Positions 22,571 through 34,149 are shown, counted from the first letter of the stretch. The stretch is DNA of 64,000 bases from Zygaena filipendulae (GCA_907165275.2 OU015655.1:12660501-12724500), one strand, 5' to 3'. The notes: a model not told the origin generated them from the letters alone. A program made the numbers and translations.

Positions 22571-23222
22571 TCGCGACCGAAAATTTCCCCACCGAAGATT
22601 GGTCAACAGTATTTCTGCTACCGGTGTTCGGTCGGGCACCATATTTGGCCAATATACTCTCCCGTAGTTTGTACATTACTGACACCGGGCGGAGTCGGTC
22701 TCTGTGCCTGCTGGTCACTGATATCGTGCCGCGAACATATCCTTCCGCCAACGAAGGGCGACCGAAACCTCTTTGGTCTGATTGATTTCTCTCCGTGTAT
22801 GTATTGTATTGCCCTCTTGCCAGACCACACCTCTCTGGTAGGTATACTGCCGACACTCAAGCACTTTTCTACCCCAGTCCGATTTTATTATTCAATGAAC
22901 ACAGCTGATAACAATCTCAGTTTAATAACCATCAACAGCTGTTTTCCCATTCAACTTCAGATAAAGCCTAAATGACGATATTAATGTTCAATGTATCATG
23001 ATCGTTGTTGATGACTTTTCTGTTAGCTAATTAATACTTACATGAAATTGTTGTTTTATCACAAACTTGGAATGGAGATTGTATAAGATTAAAGCATGCT
23101 AAAATTTGTATTACAAAAACTGGCTGAACACCAGACTTAAGTAACCAATAGCTGATACAAATAACATAATTTATCTTAAATTGAATAACATAAATAACAT
23201 CAGCTTTACCTTTAAGTAAGTC

Positions 23223-23441
23223 AACCGCCGCACTCAGAGTCGACTTTAATGATTACTTGGTTAAGTATAGATTTTTAAAACAGAACTGCCGCAATCAGAG
23301 ACATTCAGTAAATTAATGTTAATTGGCATTTTATTAGATTTAACTTAATTAGTTAAATTCCAATCAACATTAATTTATTAAACTTGTCTGATTGCGGCAG
23401 TTTTCAGTAAACATTAAAGTCGACTCTGAGTGCGGCTGTAA
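23223..23441. mobile_element. Long-TIR MITE, family CCGCACTCAGAG (first copy)
   Basis: Arms of about 100 bp face each other. The left contains CCGCCGCACTCAGAGTCGAC and the right GTCGACTCTGAGTGCGGC, with inner CTGCCGCAATCAGA/TCTGATTGCGGCAG. The right arm lacks a segment of about 30 bp present in the copy at 35,949-36,188. Confidence 0.85.
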
Positions 23442-24268
23442 CTCTTTATTTTTAACCCCCGAGGCAAACGGTGGGGTGTTATCGGTTTAACCTTTGCATC
23501 TGTGTGTCTGTCTGTGGCATCGTAAAACTCAAACGCCTGAACTTCATTTTGATTTCGATATTAGAGGTGTCTTAATCGAGAGTGGTCTTAGCTATAAGCT
23601 AAACTAGAATAAACAAAATCTATTTAGCCGTTAAAGATTATTATCAGCTCTTGAAGAATGGCCGATATCTGAACATCTTACACAGGTCTGATCTGTCTGA
23701 TCGACTAGAGATATTCTGTAAATTCAATTATATTAAAGAATATTGTACCTTTAACTGTCGGGTTTATTTTATTAATAGTTATTTTATGTTATATATATTT
23801 TTTATATTGTATATATATGGTCCGTCAACTGCAACGAAAATGTCTAAAACAAAAAGCCAAAATAAATATAATGGGTACTATGTAGATTGTAGGTACAGTA
23901 AAAATGTGATCTTCGGTCAAGTTTAAAAATAATCTCACCTCATCAGTTCCACCGGGTATTCAAGTATGGCTAATTTTGCTAATTTGGTGCATACAATACG
24001 TATTTATTAGTTAGAGCGGCCAACGTAATGCTTAGAATTGAGACCAAACATTTAAATAAAAATGGCTGAATGACTAACGCCGGCGGAACTTGTCCATTTA
24101 AAACAACTGACCATCAACTTGTTTATTGTATGTATTTAAAACGTGGTTTATTGTAACGCGTGCGTGTTAGTTTAACTAGCAATTTGACTAAATGTAGTTT
24201 GTGAAATTGTTTACATTAATGGCAATGCATAAAAAATAAAAAAATAAAAATTATATATATAGGTATAT

Positions 24269-24620
24269 ATACAACGTGTTAATGAATTAACTGAAAACTA
24301 GAAAGTAGTTTGCTCAGAATCAACTAGCGAATCGATCGCACAATTTTTTAATATAGGTTATATTTTTTCAGAATTACCAGCCCATGTCTAAATTATTTAT
24401 AATACAATGTTTGGCGCTTACGCCGCACGTAGCAAAAAAGTTCGAGCCGGTAGGCGCGGGCGTAGCGCTTGGAATTTCGTAGATAGGTCACCTCCAAACT
24501 AATGTTGAATAACTTTTAAAGTATAAATTTTTTCGACACAAAAGATATTTTAATCTTATTATTGTTTATTTTTTTTAATGGGGTGTATCAGGTTTTCAGT
24601 TAATTCATTAAAACGTTGTA
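24269..24620 (+). mobile_element. MITE family D (copy D1)
   Basis: The ends are ATACAACGTGTTAATGAATT and AATTCATTAAAACGTTGTAT. Inner marks are CTAGAAAGTAGTTTGCTCAG, CGAATCGATCGCAC and GATAGGTCACCTCCAAA. Inverted copies lie at 37.1 and 46.9 kb. About 350 bp, non-coding. Confidence 0.8.
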
Positions 24621-26424
24621 TATATTATGTAGGTAGGTAGGTATAGGTACACATTCCGTAACATGAGTGAACAACGTAACGTTTCATCCGAACTTTGCTT
24701 TTCCGAAAGCGGCAAATAAAGACCTTAAGGTAGGCGGCTATCCATAGGTACATAGGTATACATATAGTGCCCAAAAGCATATTAAAGCTTAATTTACATA
24801 GCTGAGGTAATCGTACCCCAAACACGACTCCGTTGTGCGACACGCATTAACACGTCAACCATGGAAAAATACTATGAAGTTTAAGTAACACTCCAGTTCG
24901 AACCGAATAAGATTGGTTAAGAATAATGTTCTTGTCACGTTTTTGATAACTATGTATGCGAAAAAATAATTTTATAAATGCCAATGTGAGTTTGTTTGTT
25001 TGTAAGCTTTCCCGGCATAGCTACCCAACCGATCATCGTGTGGATACACGTTGGCAGGGCTGCAGAAGATATGGTACTAATTCCAGATTAATATTTACTT
25101 GGAACTGGCTAAATGCATTATATGCGAAAGTCCATAAAAAAGAAGAAACGAAGGTAGTACCTGCATGTGGTCTGTTTTGCGTTACTTTAATAAATGTTAG
25201 GTACAATTTTTTTTTGTTGTAAACCATTGATACAAAATAAATGTTTATACGCAGGGTAGGAAAAAGAAAAAAAACCGTTTATGCAAACTACCTTCGTTTA
25301 TTGACCCATTAATTTTGAACGAGTTTTGTTAAGCCAAGTTATTTTACCGAACAATAATCCCAGTTGGTCGACTTGGTTTATTGTTCGGTGGTAAAATAAA
25401 ACAGCAGAACAAAATATCACTATATTAACTAAGACACAAAATTAACTCATAAACTAAGAAATTATCGCCATGTCACGTGTTCACGTAAAATCGTCCAATC
25501 GAAAGTATATCGGTGAATTCGCTGTTCAGTACAACATTTCGGTGTCACCCTGTAGATCGTTCAAAAATTGCGGTTTTGCATTTTCAATTAGCAGAACGTT
25601 AAACTTCAAAGTTGTCACGACCGACCAGGGACGGACCAAGGACATGGCAACAAACAATCGGCATCCGTATCTTTTGTATCCACCATCTAAACTCTGCTAA
25701 GGCAACGATAACGACTCGTGTACCAACAGTGCCATCACGCGGGACCCGCGTGCACTACATCACTTACGGCAGTGTACGCGGTCCGTTCGCTTTAGTGTAG
25801 TACAGGGTGCGTTTTATGTTATAGGCCCATTGAAAATTAAAATGAAACGAAAATTATTTATTAACAGAACAACCAATTAACAAAACAACAATGTAAGGTA
25901 TATCCGTTGTTGCTCACACTCCTGCTTCGTGGGTGCCAAATTTGGCCATTGATATACTTTTTTCCAAATGATATAACTCCATTGTAAAGTATTTTAAATT
26001 AGACCTAAACTTCTAAAAATACTATGCTAAATCGTGCCCATTAACACTTTTCTTATAGTCTCTATTTATTACGGAGAAGACATTTTGTTCTTGTGTTCTT
26101 TAACTAAATCAACTATCGCTGCACTAACTCAAAAGGTTTTTCTCCTTTTCGGTCATTCGTTTTATATTAGTGTTGTCGATTGATATACTACGTAATTTTT
26201 TTTTTACGTAAGTGTATACCTAGCCTAGAAAACAAACTAAGGTTATGGACAATGGGGAAAAACGACAGTCCTGAGTGGAGGTGTGGTCGGCTACTGGGAC
26301 GAATAGACATGGATGGGCCCCGAAAACCGCAGAATGGAGATTGGAGACCTAGGACAGATGAAGAAACAAATTCGGAAAACTTGATATTTATTCACCACAA
26401 TTTGCCACTTGTTAATTTTGAGTA
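24621..26424. other. AT-rich DNA with one hairpin, no recognised gene
   Basis: A hairpin at 25,339-25,399 pairs TTATTTTACCGAACAATAA with TTATTGTTCGGTGGTAAAATAA, about 18 paired bases around a 20-base loop. A Helitron-like start (TAATTTTATAAATGCCAATG) occurs near 24,965. A 76-codon frame at 25,470-25,700 has no recognisable motif. Confidence 0.45.
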
Positions 26425-26672
26425 GGTAAACTTTTTTTTTATATCATAGGGGGCAAACGGGCAAGTAGTACACCTGATGGTAAGTGATTACCGCCGCCCA
26501 TAGACATCTGCAACACCAGAAGGCATGCAGGTGCGTTGCCGACCTGGAATGGGGATGGGAACTGGCTTTCAAGTGGGGCTGCCGGAACACACCGTCAGGT
26601 GCTTGGCGGCAGATTTGCAACTTGAAGGTGGTAGCTAGCCAGCCGGGCACTAGAGAGCCCTACCACCATGCA
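26425..26672 (-). mobile_element. Retroposon body shared with the SINE at 18.4 kb, without promoter head
   Basis: On the minus strand it reads GTGGTAGGGCTCTCTAGTGC to CATCAGGTGTACTACTTGCC and ends GTTTGCCCCCTATGATAT plus poly-A. It is very similar to 18,484-18,720 but lacks the tRNA-like head, so it is a 5'-truncated copy or the tail of the parent LINE. Confidence 0.7.
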
Positions 26673-26739
26673 ATTATAATAATTAATAAAACAAACATCT
26701 ATAAAAAATTAACGGTGTCCATAACTTATTGAATTACTG

Positions 26740-26800
26740 TCCGGTATCCGGCTGGATAGTGAAAACAAGGCCGGTTACCGGATATCCGTTTCATCTCAAG
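26740..26800. repeat. CCGG-rich palindromic repeat
   Basis: Short palindromes CCGGTATCCGG and ACCGGATATCCGT flank GGCCGG within AT-rich DNA. Only one copy is in the window, so its family status is not shown here. Confidence 0.35.
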
Positions 26801-27337
26801 TTGTTGGATGAACGTGGATGGATACAGACAGGATGAAGAAGGTGGAAAAGAAGAATATTAGCTTAAAGTTAAACTTCGTTTAAGAGGTTCTTGGAAACAC
26901 TGCGTTACTTTCTAAGTCTGCCCCTTAAAAATTTAAGAAACCAAACAACAATCTCCAGTATTTCCAAACCAATTCAAATCGGCATTTTGAACTTATAAAT
27001 CAGCCTGTAAGTCGTTGTCACATGCCATTAGCACATTTACACCGTAGAGATACTACTGATAAAATTATGATTAAACAATAAAACTGCCTGTTATCGACAC
27101 CTAACTATCTTCTTCTCGAACGATATAACAGCCCGAAACCAGGTGTAGGCAAATAATTCCAACTTATCTAAAATCACAAATAATGCGGCATAATATGATA
27201 ATCTTGTTTTTTTTTTTTTTTTAAAGGATAAAACTGTATAGGTAATAGGTATACCTAATGATTGTGTGTTTGGTTGGTTGATGATTCATATTAGGTACCT
27301 AACACTGATATAGGTAGGTATTACGATTAATACAATT

Positions 27338-27428
27338 ACGTGAGGTGATTTTGGCGAATTTCGCCCCCCGTGAGATGTCGTGAGGTTTTTCTCGACACAC
27401 CCGCCCCCCCTACCCTAATCTCACGTAA
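27338..27428. repeat. Short inverted-repeat remnant with TTACGTGAG ends
   Basis: TTACGTGAG faces CTCACGTAA 80 bp away. The interior is C-rich (CGCCCCCCGTGAGATG, CGCCCCCCCTACCC). Probably a small MITE remnant. Confidence 0.4.
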
Positions 27429-27744
27429 GATTTCTCATAATGAATACTTTTAATCTAATTGAAATTATTTAGTAGGTATGAATTTTGAAAAATCTGTTTG
27501 ATTGAGTTGGGTTTGTAAAAAAAAAAACTTGACCATTTACCTGATTCATTTTAAGAGAGTACCTATGTTTTAGTGAAGAAACATTTCTTATTCAATTCAA
27601 CCCAGTTTTCTCGCAACTAAACACTGTTTCTTGCGAAAAAATAAAATTTCGTGGTAATATCTGCCGAGGCCCCTCTGCCCCTCCTCTTCGTAATTATGGC
27701 CCCTTAGCATAATTTTTTGTTATATCAATCCATAATAATAAAAT

Positions 27745-27939
27745 TAAAAAAAGCAACACTGCTGTTACCTTTTCACGCTTTAACCACTCAACCCGCGGGA
27801 ACTCCGAAATTGATGCGGTTGAAACTGCGGGAAACTGCTGGGCCCTTATTCACTATGACCAACAACATTCCTTGCTTTTGCGGCGTCTTAGCGCGGCGTG
27901 TTATGCTCATAGTGAATAAGGGCTCTGCTGCTAGTGTAG
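27745..27939 (+). mobile_element. Helitron-like fragment split by a small MITE
   Basis: The GC-rich end block ACCCGCGGGAACTCCGAAAT and GTTGAAACTGCGGGAAACTG is interrupted at 27,840 and resumes as GCTAGT after the insertion. Confidence 0.6.
27840..27924. mobile_element. Internally deleted MITE, 85 bp
   Basis: The termini GGGCCCTTATTCACTATGAC and CATAGTGAATAAGGGCT match the 255-bp element at 17,856. Almost all of the interior is missing. CTGCT stands on both sides as a probable 5-bp target duplication. The insertion lies within the last bases of a Helitron-like copy and so is younger than it. Confidence 0.75.
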
Positions 27940-28078
27940 GTACTGAACAGGTATATTACACCTGGCTCCACTAGTAGCAATAATATCCATAATACTGTGG
28001 CCATCAAGGTAGGGTTGGTAATTATTTAGTTCTTATAATTTTATTTTTATTTTATTTTATTGTTCATTATATGTTATA

Positions 28079-28548
28079 CTAGCTGTGCCCCGCGGTTTCA
28101 CCCGCGGTAATTTCGGAGTTCCCGCGGGAATTCCCGGATAAAAAGTACCCTATGTCCTTCTCTGTACCCCTGACAACGTGCATGCCAAATTTCATCCAAA
28201 TCCGTTCAGCCGTTCTTGCGTGATTGAGTAAACGTATGCGAGGATAAGAGCTCGAAAGCGCATTTTCATCCGACTTGCTTCAAATTTATCGTCACTGCTC
28301 AGCTCCTATGTCTTAGCGTTATGTTATAAAGCCTATAACCTGCCCAGGAGTATGGACTACAATCGTACCGAGTTTGGTTAAGTAGTTTTTGATCCATGCG
28401 TGCACATGAAAGACAGACAGACAAAAAATTTACTGATTGCATTTTTGGCATCAGTATCGGTCACCATTCATCCTCCAATATTAATTTTGAATATATATTC
28501 AATGTACAGAATTGACCTCTCTACAGTTTTAGGTATTATAAGTATAGA
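28079..28548 (-). mobile_element. Long-form Helitron-like element, inverted
   Basis: It matches 12,424-12,893 over its length, in opposite orientation, and has well preserved ends: read on +, ACTAGCTGTGCCCCGCGG, and on the far side the inverse of TAAAACTGTAGAGAGG. No Helitron transposase is encoded. Confidence 0.7.
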
Positions 28549-29049
28549 CAACATTGTTAATCTGTTTGTCGGGGAACACTTTGGTTAGGACAAAGTTTTT
28601 CCGCTATGCGTGAAAAGAGGCAAAAATACAAAAAAAGAACTCATTTCAGAAAAAAAATTCCGAAGAGCAGCAATAGGTGACGCCGTGAGGGAGAATGAAT
28701 TTTTACTCCCATCCGTACCGCGCGATACAAAACCACGTTGTAAAAACTCATTTTTAATACAGTTGCTCAAAAAGTGGCGTATTGCAGGGACGTTTAGCGT
28801 TCGGGATGTGGGCTATTACATACTCGAGCTTTTTGTTTACCTTTCCCGAACTCGTGCGTTCTCTTTGCCAACTGTCAAATGGCGACACGACTTTGACACA
28901 CTTTTTTGCATTGCGAAACGTACGTTTCGCATTACTAATACGACTAGCGCCATCTCTTGATCACAGTTGGAACTTAGTTGAGTTTGTTGTGTTTTTGATA
29001 TTTTATTAAATTTCTTCATTTTTTTCGTAACTGTATTAAAAATAGTTGT
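28549..29049. other. No recognised gene; overlapping short open frames
   Basis: A 116-codon + frame (28,610-28,960) overlaps frames on both strands. It shows no domain motif or splice-compatible partner, and I do not call it a gene. Confidence 0.4.
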
Positions 29050-29175
29050 TCAGTACACGTGCGGAACCGTCATTGCAACTAGTTCCGACTGTCAACCCTC
29101 ACCTTCGGCTGCGCCTCGGCTCGGGTAGACATATGTCGGAACTCTTTGCAATGACAGGCTTTCCGCACTTATATT
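29050..29175. repeat. Foldback repeat with TGCGGAA ends
   Basis: GTGCGGAACCGTCATTGCAA faces TTGCAATGACAGGCTTTCCG, with inner AGTTCCGAC/GTCGGAACT and a GC-rich loop (CCTTCGGCTGCGCCTCGGC). It could form a stem of about 30 imperfect pairs. Confidence 0.6.
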
Positions 29176-29778
29176 GAAATATACTATTTCGCATTAATAG
29201 ATATTAGTTAGGATTAGTGTTTTGTAGGTATGGATTTCAATTTGCAATCCATTCTAGTGCCTCTGAACAAAGTGTTTTCAGGCATATCTACGTAATGTAC
29301 CTATACTAAAAATAGCTTTGTACATGTCTCCGTGATCTGTTGTATAGTTAGAAGGATGTCCCCATTAACCGCCACATCACAATAAATGACCAATATTTGT
29401 GTTACAAACAATATATAAGACGACAATGAAAATAGCTGTAGCTGCGTCTCGAACATCCTTGGATCCTAACATGTTTGAGAAAATTAATATTTTCAAGACT
29501 TTTCTCATCGCATCGTGCGCCGGTTTGTTTTTTAGTTCAACGCCTGTCTGTTTTTGTGCACCTTGTGTGTTGTACCTATATTCCTATCCATTGTTCATTT
29601 GGGGGTTCGACCGGAAAAATTTGGTGTCAGAGATTTCACCCGCGTTAATTTCGGAGTTCTCATGGGAACACCCATGACCCACACACATTTAGGTCCTTGC
29701 CAATTTTCAATTTCGTAGGTCACGTAGGTTTAGATATTTCTTGTTTAGTCAGTGACCTTTCGCTTTTATACATACACT

Positions 29779-31275
29779 GGCTGACCCCCGCGGCTTCACC
29801 CGCGGTAATTTTGGAGTAGGTGCTTGCGGGAATTTCGGCATTAAAAGTACCCTATGTCACTCAGGATCACTTTAGCAGTTAGCTCCCTGTAAGTGAAAGA
29901 ATTTTCAAAATCGGTTCAGTAGTTCCAGAGATATAAACTCACAAACTCCCGAGTTTCCGCGGGAATCCCGGGATGAAAAGTACCCTATGTCACTCTATGT
30001 CACTTAGGATCACTGCAGCTTTTTAATTTAATTGTCAATCAGCTCGGGATAGCCGGCGTCGTCGAATGCAACCGCCCTCAGGCCACGTGGATAGGGCTAG
30101 CTAGCCAGCTGCGGGCAGCGACCACGACCGCATTAGTGGGGAGGCGTAGGTGCTCCGCCGCTCCCGCCACCGAGCTACGCATGAGCGCCGCCCAGCCCCG
30201 CACTCGGCTCACCACGAACATCTCGGACGCGCTGCACCAGGGTGGCAGCCGGTGCAAGGCCCGCCAAGCGTTGTTGTACTGCACGCGTATCCGGTTGTAC
30301 TCTGCCTTTGTGTGGTTACACCAGAGCTCGGCTGTGTAGAGGTTTTTGCAGTAGGTGTTGAACAAAAGACGCTTGACAGGCGCGCTGCAGTGCTGAAAGC
30401 GGCACGCCAGCATATTGTATAATAAACAATTTTCAAAACCGGTTCAGTAGATCCAGAGATTATACCCTCACAAACTCCTGAGCTCCCGCGGGAATACCGG
30501 GACATAAAGTACCCTATATCACTCAGTGAGCAGCTTTTTAAAAAAGAATTTTCAAAATCGGTTCAGTAGATCCAGAGATTACCCCCTACAACCTCACAAA
30601 CTCACAATCTCCGGAGTTCCCGTGGGAATTTCGAGATAAAAAGTACTCTATGTCACTCCAGATCAATGTAGCTTCTTATCAGTAAAAGAATTTTTAAAAT
30701 CGGTGCAGTAGATCCAGCGATTACCCACTACAATCTCACAAACTCACGAACTCACAAACTCCGGAGCTCCCGAGGGAATTCCAGGATAAAAAGTACTCTG
30801 TATCACTCTGGATTACTGTAGCTCCTTATAAGTGAAATAATTTTCAAAATCGGTTGAATAGATCTAGAGATAGTTGTTCCCCCGTGGTTTTACCCGGATG
30901 AAATTCGGAGTTCCCGCGGGAATTCCGGAATAAAAAATACCCTATGACACTCAGGGTCATTACAGCTTCCTATAAGTGAAAGAATTTTCAAAATCGGTTT
31001 AGTAGATCCAGAGATTACCCCTACAACGTCACAAATTCACAAACCCACAAACTTTTGCTTTTGCTTTTTTTAGTATAGATCAATAGATAGGTATAGCGGT
31101 TTCACCCGCGTTAATTTCCGAGTACCCGCGGGAATTCCGGGATAAAAATACACTGTATCCTTTTTTGTACTGTGTAAGTACGGAATGTGTATGCAAAATT
31201 TCACGATGAAAAGGTGAGGCGCGAAGAGCTAATAGGCAGACAGGCAAAGTTACTCTTATTATAGGTACTAGTATA
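29779..31275 (-). mobile_element. Helitron-like element with tandemly repeated internal units
   Basis: At least six copies of a 130-150-bp unit follow one another: a CGGAGTTCCCGCGGGAATTC block, then AAGTACCCTATGTCACTC, then GAATTTTCAAAATCGGTTCA, then GATCCAGAGATTACCCC. Units start near 29,811, 29,950, 30,480, 30,611, 30,763, 30,908 and 31,112. A LINE fragment interrupts the array between the second and third. The whole may be one expanded element or several end-to-end insertions. Confidence 0.6.
30037..30420 (-). pseudogene. LINE C-terminal coding fragment inside the Helitron-like array
   Basis: A 111-codon minus-strand frame (30,078-30,413) reads like the region downstream of the RT domain in non-LTR retrotransposons: VKRLLFNTYCKNLYTAELWC, YNNAWRALHRLPPW, SASEMFV. 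Both edges abut Helitron-like unit sequence. GC content is clearly higher than that of its neighbours. There is no tail or target duplication, so it may have been captured by the array rather than inserted by retrotransposition. Confidence 0.65.
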
Positions 31276-31744
31276 GATCAGTTATTAGACATTTCAGATC
31301 TCGGCAACATCTACGCAGCTCAAATTCGAATGAAAGACAAATACTTAATGACAATACTTCACATAATGTAGTTCGCCTTTGTAAAATAATAAAAAGTAGG
31401 TAATGCTTAGATTATGAAAAAGCTTCACCTTTTTTTAAGTTGGTTAAAAAAAGTACATGACAAAAGTGCATAGAGACGATTAGAGTGTGGATTACAACCT
31501 GTAACTCCGGAGTAGATAAAATAATGAATAACGATACGTTACTTACCGCACAAAGCATGTGGTTAGCTGACCTTGCTCATGAATTCATAGCAAAATAGCT
31601 ACTTAGTTATGCAACTAGACTCTAGAGGCTCACGAGTCATTGCCAAGGTTTCTTTTTGAAACGATATAACTAGGTAAACAACTAGCCACTTGGCTGGTAA
31701 CATAATTCTTTCCTCTTTTTTATGGACTTTCGCCAGTTTCAAGT

Positions 31745-32035
31745 AAAATTAATACGATTAATATATTTTCTATTGAAATGCTTCGTTGTACGGTTTGAAA
31801 TTATATGTAGCCACGGTACTATATGTAGCTTATGCAAGAACTTTCTCGGAGCTCTTGGAGGAAACCGAAGAAATCAGCCCGAAATGTCATATAAACTTAT
31901 CTTCTTGAGCATATAAAAAATTATTGGCCAATACAGCACCATATCACACAACAAAATCAATTTTTAACCATTTTTTATCGACATGAAAATAAATAACCGA
32001 ACCGCCATCTTTGATTTCCGTCAAATAGATAACTC
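31745..32035. repeat. Interspersed repeat family K (first copy)
   Basis: Shares with 42,225-42,420 the blocks TGCTTCGTTGTACGGTTTGA, TCTTCTTGAGCATATAAAA, ACCATTTTTTATCGACATGA and ATAACCGAACCGCCATCTTT. No coding capacity in either copy. Type unknown. Confidence 0.6.
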
Positions 32036-32511
32036 CATCGGTAATGTTCATTCCAGAGATTACCGGCCCTCAGAAAAAAAACCAACTACTCCTTCAAATA
32101 ATATCTAATAATAATAAGAAAGATAAATTAAATTAGTATCTATCAGCAAATTCAGTTAATTTAGTTTTCATATTTATTTTTACTATTTATTTTCAGACAA
32201 TCTTCGTGAACAAAATATAGTAGGTATAAAATGATAGATTGAACGATAACCTTTTGCATAGGATAGGAACTTATCTCTAACGCACAGACTACCGCTATTA
32301 GTGGCAAAATCGAGGAGCTATAGAGGTCACACGGAGTCCCCTAGCCTATTAGAATTCAGATGATCACCAGTTGAGCGAGCTAGTCCGCTTAGTGACTGGG
32401 AGCGTTTATCTACATATTACATACCAAAGATAATATAAAAGATATTACACAGTATACACCTAAACAGTATGTTACCTGTCCTTGTTCGATAAAATTAAAT
32501 TTATTTTGTTT

Positions 32512-34035
32512 TTAGATTAGATTAGATTAGATTTATTTATTTCGCTTTAACATCATTAACAGTATATACATAATATACACAGTGTTATTCGTCAAAGGGA
32601 TCGTCATTAAAATTGAAATATAAATAGAAACAATAGGTATGTCAATTTAAATAATAGGTACATGTCAAGAATTTTACATTAGATAAAACAATAGATAAAA
32701 GTATACACAGTGTAATTTAGCAAACTTCATTTTTAGAAAATCGTCAACAGAGTATAGTACGTTATCCAACAAGAGGTTTTTCAGTCGGCGACTAAATGTT
32801 TCGTCATTGTTTTCATCACGGATATCCGCAGGGAGGTGTTCGTAATACGTGGGACCGATAACGCGAGGGTTTTTTGTAGCGAGTTTGGTGTGACGCGGCA
32901 CTACCATAAGTCGCCCTTCGTTACGTAACTTATGTGCTCCACCTTGCCTGCGTTGAAAACATTGAAGATTTTGTCTTACGTACATAATAATTTGAAACAA
33001 GTACAACGAATATAATGTCATTATTTTATGCTGTTTGAAGAGGGTTTTACACGAATGTCCAGGTTTCACAGAGGAGAGTATTCTTATTGCTCGCTTTTGT
33101 AACACGAACACACGATCTGAATCCGTTGAGTTACCCCAAAGGATTGTGCCGTACGACAGCAGTGAATGAAAATGTGCGAAATATGTCTGTTTTAGCACAC
33201 TGTCCGAGATAAGGGGCCTAAGTTTTCGCATTGCATAGGCTGCACTACTTAGTCTGTCACATAAGGTCTGAGTGTGTAGTTTCCAATTTAAGTTGTTGTC
33301 CAGCGTAAATCCAAGAAATTTACAATTGTTTGATAACGGAATGGAGCTATTTATGCAAATAGGGCGTGGTACTGATCTCCCAGAAAAAAGTACTACGTTT
33401 GATTTTGTTAAATTTAATATAAGGCCATTACATGAGAACCACTGCTGCAATTGCAAGCGCAACTTTTCAATTTTGTCGTTGAGTAGCTCATACGTAGGGG
33501 CGCATACAACGACAGTCGTGTCGTCGGCGAACAGGACTATCAGGCCATCGGTGATGAAGGACGGTAGGTCGTTGACAAATACTAAAAACATGGTGTTTCC
33601 GAGGGCAGATCCTTGCGGTATGCCCACCGTTACTTCACCCACCGTAGACCTGACCCTCCTTCGTCCACCGTCACATATGATCTCAACGGTTTGTTTTCTG
33701 TTTTTAAGAAACGACTTTAAGAGATTTAGATTGTTATTTTTTATTCCGTAATGATGCAATTTTTCCAATAACAGGTCATTTTCTATGACATCGAATGCTT
33801 TCGAGAGGTCACAGAAAATTCCGGCCGTTTTATATTTATCGTCTATTCCGGTTATTATCGAATCTACAATTTTTTGTGCAGCACTAGTGGTTGACTTATG
33901 TTTTCTGTACGCATACTGCCTATCCGATAACAAGTCATTTGTTTCCAAATGTTCCATGATACATGTAGATAATATAGACTCAATGATCTTAGATACGTTT
34001 GGCACAATAGTTATAGGTCTGTAACTATATAACTT
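32512..34035 (-). mobile_element. Non-LTR retrotransposon, 5'-truncated, with AATCT-type tail
   Basis: The minus-strand unit begins within the RT domain, runs through the 443-codon frame and a short 3' untranslated region, and ends in a TCTAA repeat (four units plus A's) at about 32,512-32,532. The 5' break near 34,035 is typical of incomplete reverse transcription. Confidence 0.8.
32674..34005 (-). CDS. Reverse transcriptase of a non-LTR retrotransposon
   Basis: An uninterrupted 443-codon frame. The RT domain opens just upstream of the first Met with YRPITIVPNVSK. Then come motif A (IFCDLSKAFDVI, catalytic Asp), motif B (VGIPQGSALGNTMF), motif C FADD, thumb-like sequence (LNNCKFLG-type: SNNCKFLGFTLDNNLNW) and the C-terminal YYEHLPADIR block common after LINE RTs. 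The F in FADD is usual in Jockey-group LINEs. It differs from the element at 2.3 kb in tail and sequence, so two LINE families are present. It is intact over what remains, hence fairly young, but lacks the ORF1 and endonuclease parts. Confidence 0.9.
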   Translation of the reverse strand: MPNVSKIIESILSTCIMEHLETNDLLSDRQYAYRKHKSTTSAAQKIVDSIITGIDDKYKTAGIFCDLSKAFDVIENDLLLEKLHHYGIKNNNLNLLKSFLKNRKQTVEIICDGGRRRVRSTVGEVTVGIPQGSALGNTMFLVFVNDLPSFITDGLIVLFADDTTVVVCAPTYELLNDKIEKLRLQLQQWFSCNGLILNLTKSNVVLFSGRSVPRPICINSSIPLSNNCKFLGFTLDNNLNWKLHTQTLCDRLSSAAYAMRKLRPLISDSVLKQTYFAHFHSLLSYGTILWGNSTDSDRVFVLQKRAIRILSSVKPGHSCKTLFKQHKIMTLYSLYLFQIIMYVRQNLQCFQRRQGGAHKLRNEGRLMVVPRHTKLATKNPRVIGPTYYEHLPADIRDENNDETFSRRLKNLLLDNVLYSVDDFLKMKFAKLHCVYFYLLFYLM

Positions 34036-34149
34036 TATTTATTCTTATTCTTATGCAAGCAAGACGTATAGTAGCTTACTTCTCTCTATTCTTATTATCA
34101 AATAATAAAGACTACTAGTATCTTAAAATAAGTTATCTACTATGTATAA

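Noticed and set aside
22590..22860. Two overlapping minus-strand frames of 80-98 codons
   Set aside because: They overlap in different frames in GC-rich DNA following a Helitron-like fragment; no motif recognised.
28610..28960. 116-codon + frame as a gene
   Set aside because: No motif, no splice partner, overlapping open frames on both strands, and location among repeats.
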